Positions 59,180 to 64,000 of a stretch of DNA of 64,000 nt are shown here, in pieces; the stretch's first letter is position 1; every line of letters begins with the position of its first letter. The notes under the pieces are model-generated. The model did no database searches. It was not told the DNA's origin and saw only the letters and a list, made by a program, of their open reading frames with translations. Origin of the DNA: Luoshenia tenuis (GTDB taxonomy: Bacteria; Bacillota; Clostridia; Christensenellales; GCA-900066905). A program made the position numbers and the translations under genes. The DNA is taken from NCBI RefSeq assembly GCF_014384745.1, contig NZ_JACRSO010000002.1, forward strand, positions 434,001 through 498,000, read 5' to 3'.

Positions 59180-59878
59180 TTAGGGCCGCCATTGTGCCTG
59201 CAAAATTTCCAGCACCGCGTAAAGTTCATCGCAGATAAAATCTGCCGCACATTCCGCCTGCCGGTGTACCAGTATGGCCGCCATACCGGCCGCCTTTCCG
59301 CCGCCGATATCCGCCACCGGATTATCGCCGATCATAACGCACCGCTGCGCGCCCCGCGCTGCACTGAGGGCTGCCGCAAATATCTCGGGCCGGGGCTTTT
59401 CGTATCCCAGGTTTGAGGAGACGATCGCGTCCTCATAAAGCCCGCGCAGGCCCAGTCCATCCGCCACCGCCGCAAGCTCGGGGAAGTTGTTGGTCAAAAG
59501 ATAACTTTTAAAGCCCAATGCCTTGCACCGGCGCAGTACCGGCAGCGCATCTTCATACAGGGTATAGGTACCGGTGGCCAGTATCTCTGCCTTAAATTGC
59601 GCGTTGAGCGCTCCCCAACTATCTTCCGGCAGGCCCAACTGCCCGTATAGACCCGCAAAGCCGGCAAACAGCCTGGCCCACCACTTTGCGCCGGTCGCCT
59701 GTGCGTAGGATATTTCCGGCGCGTACCAGGTGCAGCTGCGCCGCAGCGTCTCCCACACCATCGCCTCGGGCGCGCATGCGCCGTGATCCTGCAGCGCATG
59801 GGATAAGGCGTTAAAAAAAGTGTCCTCTCCATGGATCAGCGTACCGTCAAAATCCCAAAACAAAGCCGTATTTGGCAT
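59180..59878 (-). CDS. HAD-superfamily phosphatase
   Basis: 232-residue cytoplasmic hydrolase. Motif I is FWDFDGTLIHG with the nucleophile aspartate, motif II is LLTNNFPELAAV, the motif III lysine is in GYEKPRPEIFAAAL, and motif IV is MIGDNPVADIGGGKAAGM. A four-helix cap follows motif I, as in phosphoglycolate-phosphatase-like enzymes. The substrate is not predictable. It is a single gene between secG and the Gfo/Idh dehydrogenase. Confidence 0.9.
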   Translation of the reverse strand: MPNTALFWDFDGTLIHGEDTFFNALSHALQDHGACAPEAMVWETLRRSCTWYAPEISYAQATGAKWWARLFAGFAGLYGQLGLPEDSWGALNAQFKAEILATGTYTLYEDALPVLRRCKALGFKSYLLTNNFPELAAVADGLGLRGLYEDAIVSSNLGYEKPRPEIFAAALSAARGAQRCVMIGDNPVADIGGGKAAGMAAILVHRQAECAADFICDELYAVLEILQAQWRP

Positions 59879-59910
59879 ATGTGCGCTCCCCCTATTCAGG
59901 ATATAGAACC

Positions 59911-59933
59911 GGGCCCGCCATACTGGCGGGCCC
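59911..59933 (-). terminator. GC-rich hairpin downstream of the Gfo/Idh gene
   Basis: A perfect 10-bp stem (GGGCCCGCCA / TGGCGGGCCC) around a three-base loop lies 26 bases after the Gfo/Idh stop codon. The minus-strand T-run is weak (GGTTCTAT). Confidence 0.6.
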
Positions 59934-59958
59934 CTTCCTTACCGGCATACTTTATGCT

Positions 59959-61119
59959 TTACAGGCTATCCACCTCTACCCACGCGCCGCGCTGGGCCGA
60001 TAGATCCACCGCCTCCATGACCTGCGCGCACTTGAGCCCGTCGTTAAAGTCGGGCGAAGCCGGTTTGTCGTTTGCAATGGCCTGCACAAATTCAAACACT
60101 TCGTGCACCATGGTATGCTCATAGCCATACACATGCCCCGCCGGCCACCAGGCGTACACATAGGGATGCGTCCCCTCCGTCACCGAAATCGTGGTAAAGC
60201 CCTGGAAGCCCTCCTCCGCCTCGGCGTTATAGTACTGCAGCTCGCAGATGCGCTCCAGATTAAATTTGATGGAGCCCTTGGAGCCGTTGATCTCAAAGGA
60301 CATATCGTTGCGATGGCCCGCCGCGAACCGGGTCGCCTCGATGGAGAGCAGCGCGCCGTTTTTAAATTCGCCCAAAAAGTGCGTGGCGTCGTCTACATCC
60401 ACCGTCTCCCGGGGCGAATTGGCCTGCGCCGTAGCGGAAACGCCGGTCATACTGGCGGCGATGGGCCGCTCCGTAATAAAGGTCTTTTCCATGCCCACCA
60501 CCCGGTCGATCTCGCCCACCAGGTAGCGCGCACAGTCGATCACATGGGCGCCCAAATCGCCCAGCGAACCCGAGCCGGCCACGGATTTATCCAGCCGCCA
60601 AACCTTGGGATAGTCGGGCGAGATGATATAATCCTGTAGATAAGAGCCGCGGAAGTGGAAGATCTTGCCCAGGCGGCCGGATTCGATCATCTGCTTAGCC
60701 AGCACAATGGCCGGGGCAAAGCGGTAATTAAAGCCTACCTGGTGCTTGATGCCCGCTTTATTGGCGGCCTCTACGATCTCCCGCGCATCCGCGGTGGAAA
60801 AGGCCAGCGGTTTTTCGCACAAAATGTGCTTGCCCTCATTGGCCGCGGCGATGGCCATCTCCTTATGCAGGTAGCTGGGCGAGTTGATATCCACCACATC
60901 CACATCCGGCCGGGCGATCATCTTTCGCCAGTCGGTCTCATAATCCTGCCAGCCGAACTTATCCATGGCGGCCTTGACGCCCGCCTCGTCCCGTCCGCAG
61001 ATCACCTTGCGGTTTACCTGCATATCCGCATCAAAAAACATGTTCACCCGGGCGTAGGCATTGCTGTGCGCCTTGCCCATAAACTTGTAGCCAATCATGC
61101 CTACATTCAATTCACGCAT
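59959..61119 (-). CDS. Gfo/Idh/MocA-family oxidoreductase
   Basis: NAD(P)-dependent sugar or inositol dehydrogenase, 386 residues. The Rossmann domain starts LNVGMIGYKFMGKAHSNAYA. The conserved EKP motif, with the catalytic-site lysine, is in GKHILCEKPLAFSTAD. The C-terminal alpha/beta domain includes GDLGAHVIDCARYLVGEIDR with the D...H pair for catalysis. The start is the ATG eight bases after GGGGG. It lies downstream of a sugar-phosphate isomerase-like gene, a pairing typical of pathways that oxidise and isomerise unusual sugars or inositols. Confidence 0.92.
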   Translation of the reverse strand: MRELNVGMIGYKFMGKAHSNAYARVNMFFDADMQVNRKVICGRDEAGVKAAMDKFGWQDYETDWRKMIARPDVDVVDINSPSYLHKEMAIAAANEGKHILCEKPLAFSTADAREIVEAANKAGIKHQVGFNYRFAPAIVLAKQMIESGRLGKIFHFRGSYLQDYIISPDYPKVWRLDKSVAGSGSLGDLGAHVIDCARYLVGEIDRVVGMEKTFITERPIAASMTGVSATAQANSPRETVDVDDATHFLGEFKNGALLSIEATRFAAGHRNDMSFEINGSKGSIKFNLERICELQYYNAEAEEGFQGFTTISVTEGTHPYVYAWWPAGHVYGYEHTMVHEVFEFVQAIANDKPASPDFNDGLKCAQVMEAVDLSAQRGAWVEVDSL

Positions 61120-61153
61120 CGCTTTTTCCCCCAACAATCTTATATTTATAAAT

Positions 61154-61181
61154 GGGCAGCAGGCGCACCGGCCCGCTGCCC
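61154..61181 (-). terminator. Intergenic hairpin between the isomerase and dehydrogenase genes
   Basis: On the minus strand GGGCAGC...GCTGCCC closes a 28-base hairpin (with GGGCCGG inside) followed by ATTTATAAAT. With no true T-run it is more likely to attenuate or stabilise message than to end it. Confidence 0.5.
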
Positions 61182-61191
61182 ATCAAGGCCT

Positions 61192-62157
61192 TTAGGCCCA
61201 GAACATCTCCGTGGTCCCCTGGAACGCCATCACCTCTTTGAGGAAGCTGACGGCCTTCTCCAACCCCTCCGTGGGCGAGAGCAGGCTGTCCTCATGCTCG
61301 ATGGACATCACATCGTCATAGCCCACCATGCGCAGGTTGGAGACGATGTCTTTCCAGGTTTGATAATCGTGCCCGTACCCTACCGAGCGGAAGATCCAGC
61401 TGCGGTTGATCTCGTCGGCATAGTGCTTGGTATCCAGCACGCCGTTCACGCCGGTATTGATCTCATCCACCTTGGTATCCTTGGCGTGGAAGAAGTAGAT
61501 GGCGTCGCCCAGCTTACGGATGGCCGCCGGGATATTCACGCCCTGCCAGAACAGGTGGCTGGGATCCAGATTCGCGCCGATCACCGGGCCCACCGCCTCC
61601 CGCAGCTTGAGCAGGGATTCTACATTGTACACGCAAAAGCCCGGATGCATCTCCAGGGCGATGCGGTTGACGCCGTAAGACTGGGCAATGGGGCACATCT
61701 TGTTCCAGTAGGGGATCAGCACCTGATTCCACTGGTAATCCAGAATCTCCTGGAAGTCATCCGGCCAGGGGCAGGTCACCCAGTTGGGATACTCGTCCTT
61801 GGGGCCGCCGCCCGGGCAGCCGGAAAAGCCCACCACCCGGTCGATACCCAGCTCGCCCGCCAGCTTTAAGGTATTGTCCAGGTCGCTCTGGAATTTCGCT
61901 GCGATATCGGGATTGGGATGCACGTAATTGCCGTGGGTCGACAGCGCGCAGATTTCGATCTCGTAGTCCTTGATCAACTGCTTAAAGGCCTTGAGCTTAC
62001 CCGCGTCTGCCAGCAGCTCTGCCGGCTTGCAGTGGGCATTGCCGGGGTAACCGCCCGTCCCAAGCTCGATAGTGTGCACGTCCATGGCGGTCAGGTATTT
62101 CAGTACCTCTTCCAGCGGACGGTCGCCCAGCAGTACGGTCAAAACGCTCAGTTTCAT
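61192..62157 (-). CDS. Sugar-phosphate isomerase/epimerase (AP-endonuclease-2-like TIM barrel)
   Basis: Metal-dependent TIM-barrel enzyme of the xylose-isomerase-like superfamily, 321 residues. Recognisable elements: KLSVLTVLLGDRPLEEVLKY at the start, ICALSTHGNYVHPNPD, RIALEMHPGFCVYNVESLLK (metal-binding Glu), GANLDPSHLFWQGVNIPAAI (Asp/His) and FFHAKDTKVDEINTGVNG (His). VMSIEHEDSLLSPTEGLEKA near the end supplies another acidic ligand. The set resembles IolE/IolH- or 3-ketose-isomerase-like proteins that accompany Gfo/Idh dehydrogenases, and such a gene follows here. The ATG lies nine bases after GGGGGAG. Confidence 0.9.
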   Translation of the reverse strand: MKLSVLTVLLGDRPLEEVLKYLTAMDVHTIELGTGGYPGNAHCKPAELLADAGKLKAFKQLIKDYEIEICALSTHGNYVHPNPDIAAKFQSDLDNTLKLAGELGIDRVVGFSGCPGGGPKDEYPNWVTCPWPDDFQEILDYQWNQVLIPYWNKMCPIAQSYGVNRIALEMHPGFCVYNVESLLKLREAVGPVIGANLDPSHLFWQGVNIPAAIRKLGDAIYFFHAKDTKVDEINTGVNGVLDTKHYADEINRSWIFRSVGYGHDYQTWKDIVSNLRMVGYDDVMSIEHEDSLLSPTEGLEKAVSFLKEVMAFQGTTEMFWA

Positions 62158-62198
62158 GCAAAACTCCCCCTTACACATTGTTTATATTCATTATGATT

Positions 62199-62227
62199 AT
62201 TATAACGCATCCCGGCCCACGTTGAAT
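62199..62227 (-). promoter_or_regulatory. Likely promoter of the isomerase-dehydrogenase pair
   Basis: On the minus strand a perfect TATAAT is preceded at 17 bases by ATTCAA, a weak -35. The start codon lies about 42 bases downstream. The rest of the 62228-62333 interval shows no gene or clear structure. Confidence 0.5.
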
Positions 62228-62333
62228 AGAGGGAATGGTAAAGTATTCCACAGAAAAAGCAATGATTATGTTGCGGATATGGCTAAAGCCTCCTGGCGGC
62301 GGCATTTCCCGGGTGATCGCTCATTGACGGAAT

Positions 62334-62369
62334 AAAAAAGCGATACAGCAGCCGCTGTATCGCTTTTTC
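62334..62369 (-). terminator. Intrinsic terminator of the glycolytic genes
   Basis: On the minus strand AGCGATACAGC and GCTGTATCGCT form an 11-bp stem with a four-base loop, followed by TTTTTATTCC, 28 bases after the gpmI stop codon. Confidence 0.88.
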
Positions 62370-62396
62370 TTTATCTACTATCCGTTTTTTGCCGCT

Positions 62397-63944
62397 CTAT
62401 TTAGCAATCATACTCGTGCCGGTCATTTCCTCCGGTACGGGCAGGCCCATCAGCGTCAGCAGCGTGGGCGCCAGGTCGGCCAGGCGGCCGCCTTCGCGCA
62501 GCACCGCGTCCTTGCGGCTGGGGTCCACCAGAATAAAAGGCACCGGGTTAGTGGTATGCGCCGTAAAGGGCTGTCCATTAGACGGATCCACCATGATATC
62601 GGCGTTGCCGTGGTCAGCCGTTACGATGGCGCAACCGCCGGTAGCCAGCACCGCATCCAAAACCTTGCCCAGGCAGGTATCCACCGCCTCCACCGCGGCC
62701 ACCGCAGCGCTCATCACGCCGGTATGGCCCACCATGTCGGGGTTGGCAAAGTTGAGGATCATCACATCGTACTTGCCGCTTTCGATGCGCTTTACCGCCT
62801 CATCGGCTACCTCGTAGGCGCTCATCTCCGGCTTTAAGTCGTAGGTCGCCACCTTGGGCGAGGGGATCAGCGCCCGGTCTTCGTTCTCGTTGGGGGCTTC
62901 CACGCCGCCGTTAAAGAAGAAGGTCACATGCGCGTATTTCTCCGTTTCGGCGATGCGCAGCTGCGTCTTGCCGTTTTTGGCAATGTACTCGCCAAAGGTA
63001 TTGGTCAGGGTCTGGGGCTTAAAGGCCACCTCCAGCATACCGGCAAACGTCGCGTCATACTGGGTCATGGATACGAAATCCACCCCTAAAAAGCCGCTCT
63101 TGCGCTCAAAACCCGCGAATTCCGGGTCGATAAAGGCGCGGGTGATCTCGCGGGCGCGATCCGGGCGGAAGTTGAAGAAGATGATGCCGTCGCCCTTTTC
63201 TACCTGGGCCACCGGCTTGCCATTCTCCTCAATCACGCAGGGCACCACAAACTCATCCACCACGTCGCTGGCGTAGGAGTTAGCCATCGCCTCTACGGCG
63301 CTGTGTGCCTTATCCCCCTGGCCCAGCGTCATGGCGTCATACGCCTTTTCCACCCGCTCCCAGCGGTTATCCCGGTCCATGGCATAATAGCGCCCCATTA
63401 CAGTGGCGATCTTGCCAAAGCCCAGCTGCGCCATCTTCTCTTCCAACTGCTCGATATAGCCCTTGCCGCTGGAAGGGGGCACGTCGCGCCCATCCATAAA
63501 GCAATGTACATAGGCCTGCTCCAGCCCGGCGCGCTTGGCCAGCTCGATCAGGGCGTACAGGTGCTCGTTATGGCTGTGCACGCCGCCATCGGAAATCAGG
63601 CCCATCAGGTGCAGTTTGCCGCCATTTTGCTTGACCTTAGCGATCAAATCCAGGAACTCGGCCTTCTCAAAGAAATCGCCGTCCGCAATGGATTTGGTGA
63701 TGCGGGTCAGCTCCTGATAGACGATGCGCCCCGCGCCGATATTGAGGTGACCCACTTCCGAGTTACCCATCTGGCCATCGGGCAGACCCACGTCCATGCC
63801 GCTGGCGCCGATGGTGGTATGCGGGTATTCCTCCAGCAGCCGGTCGATATTCGGGGTCTTGGCCTGGGCGATGGCGTTATTCTGCGCGCACTCCCGATAG
63901 CCAAAACCGTCCAAAATCACCAGAGCCGTCATTTTCTTTCCCAT
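62397..63944 (-). CDS. gpmI: 2,3-bisphosphoglycerate-independent phosphoglycerate mutase
   Basis: Glycolytic enzyme interconverting 3- and 2-phosphoglycerate, 515 residues, manganese-dependent. The alkaline-phosphatase-like domain starts ALVILDGFGYRECAQNNAIA (Asp ligand), with the phosphoserine in GQMGNSEVGHLNIGAGR. The transferase insert contains HCFMDGRDVPPSSGKGYIEQ. The C-terminal metal ligands are in NFANPDMVGHTG and VTADHGNADIM. It lies nine bases downstream of tpiA on the same strand, the standard Firmicutes glycolytic order. Confidence 0.97.
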   Translation of the reverse strand: MGKKMTALVILDGFGYRECAQNNAIAQAKTPNIDRLLEEYPHTTIGASGMDVGLPDGQMGNSEVGHLNIGAGRIVYQELTRITKSIADGDFFEKAEFLDLIAKVKQNGGKLHLMGLISDGGVHSHNEHLYALIELAKRAGLEQAYVHCFMDGRDVPPSSGKGYIEQLEEKMAQLGFGKIATVMGRYYAMDRDNRWERVEKAYDAMTLGQGDKAHSAVEAMANSYASDVVDEFVVPCVIEENGKPVAQVEKGDGIIFFNFRPDRAREITRAFIDPEFAGFERKSGFLGVDFVSMTQYDATFAGMLEVAFKPQTLTNTFGEYIAKNGKTQLRIAETEKYAHVTFFFNGGVEAPNENEDRALIPSPKVATYDLKPEMSAYEVADEAVKRIESGKYDVMILNFANPDMVGHTGVMSAAVAAVEAVDTCLGKVLDAVLATGGCAIVTADHGNADIMVDPSNGQPFTAHTTNPVPFILVDPSRKDAVLREGGRLADLAPTLLTLMGLPVPEEMTGTSMIAK

Positions 63945-63953
63945 GGTTCCTCC

Positions 63954-64000
63954 TTAATAGTTGACCACCTTGGAGAAGTCTACCGCCTTGAGGCTGGCCC
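63954..64000 (-). CDS. tpiA: Triosephosphate isomerase, 3' end only
   Basis: The last 14 codons and stop are present, reading ASLKAVDFSKVVNY, which matches the C-terminus of TpiA (family GGASLK...F..IV.Y). The rest of the gene lies beyond the window edge. Its stop codon overlaps the ribosome site of gpmI (AAGGAGG), so the two are co-transcribed. Confidence 0.85.
   Translation of the reverse strand, partial: ASLKAVDFSKVVNY

Overview
The window is chromosomal DNA from a fairly high-GC member of the Clostridia (Bacillota). The evidence is the gene set and order: secG-rnr-smpB-ssrA, a gpmI-tpiA glycolytic pair, Rex, a pst-phoU-phoBR cluster, a NusG-II/Gx-transporter pair, a FliB-type lysine methylase and surface proteins ending in SPKTG sorting signals. 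There is no plasmid, prophage, insertion sequence or CRISPR array. Coding density is high and most transcription units end in clear intrinsic terminators. Genus cannot be fixed from the sequence.

Layout. 1-8046 (minus): Na/Pi cotransporter (cut by the window edge), trmL, rhomboid protease, an aminotransferase translationally coupled to an Lrp regulator, manA, a membrane VanW/G5-like protein, and rex with a likely autoregulatory operator. 8193-21247: an ABC-F ATPase, then two paralogous sortase-anchored repeat proteins (10371-12497 minus, 17946-20033 plus) that bracket a two-subunit chromate-type transporter, an esterase, an orphan DNA methyltransferase with an altered catalytic motif, and small proteins; a PPC-domain protein and an AT-richer unknown gene follow. 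21256-29114: prmA, then the complete phosphate module pstSCAB-phoU-phoB-phoR with a candidate Pho box. 29187-40655: CoA-disulfide reductase/rhodanese fusion, CE15-like esterase, a second two-component system, a USP-like protein, the NusG-II/Gx pair, an EndoQ-UvrD fusion and a nucleotidyltransferase. 40910-50681: an AraC regulator divergent from an unusual ferritin-like protein; a cyclic-di-GMP-I riboswitch and terminator in front of a 1060-residue leucine-rich-repeat surface protein; a GH78 rhamnosidase; and a GNAT acetyltransferase. 50817-55559: ferredoxin-type aldo/keto reductase behind a MerR-type promoter, a conserved 51-residue protein, a MarR-MATE pair and FliB. 55665-64000 (minus): ssrA, smpB, rnr, secG, a HAD phosphatase, a sugar dehydrogenase/isomerase pair, gpmI and the 3' end of tpiA.

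Themes. Phosphate uptake is covered twice (Na/Pi symporter and Pst). Three large surface proteins carry sortase-like C-termini, and one is under c-di-GMP control, which points to regulated attachment in a gut-like habitat. The rhamnosidase, CE15-like esterase, acetyl-esterase-like hydrolase and Gfo/Idh-isomerase pair suggest use of plant glycans. The least explained items are the paralogous SPKTG repeat proteins, the ferritin-like protein with three metal half-sites, the DPPL methyltransferase and the EndoQ-helicase fusion.
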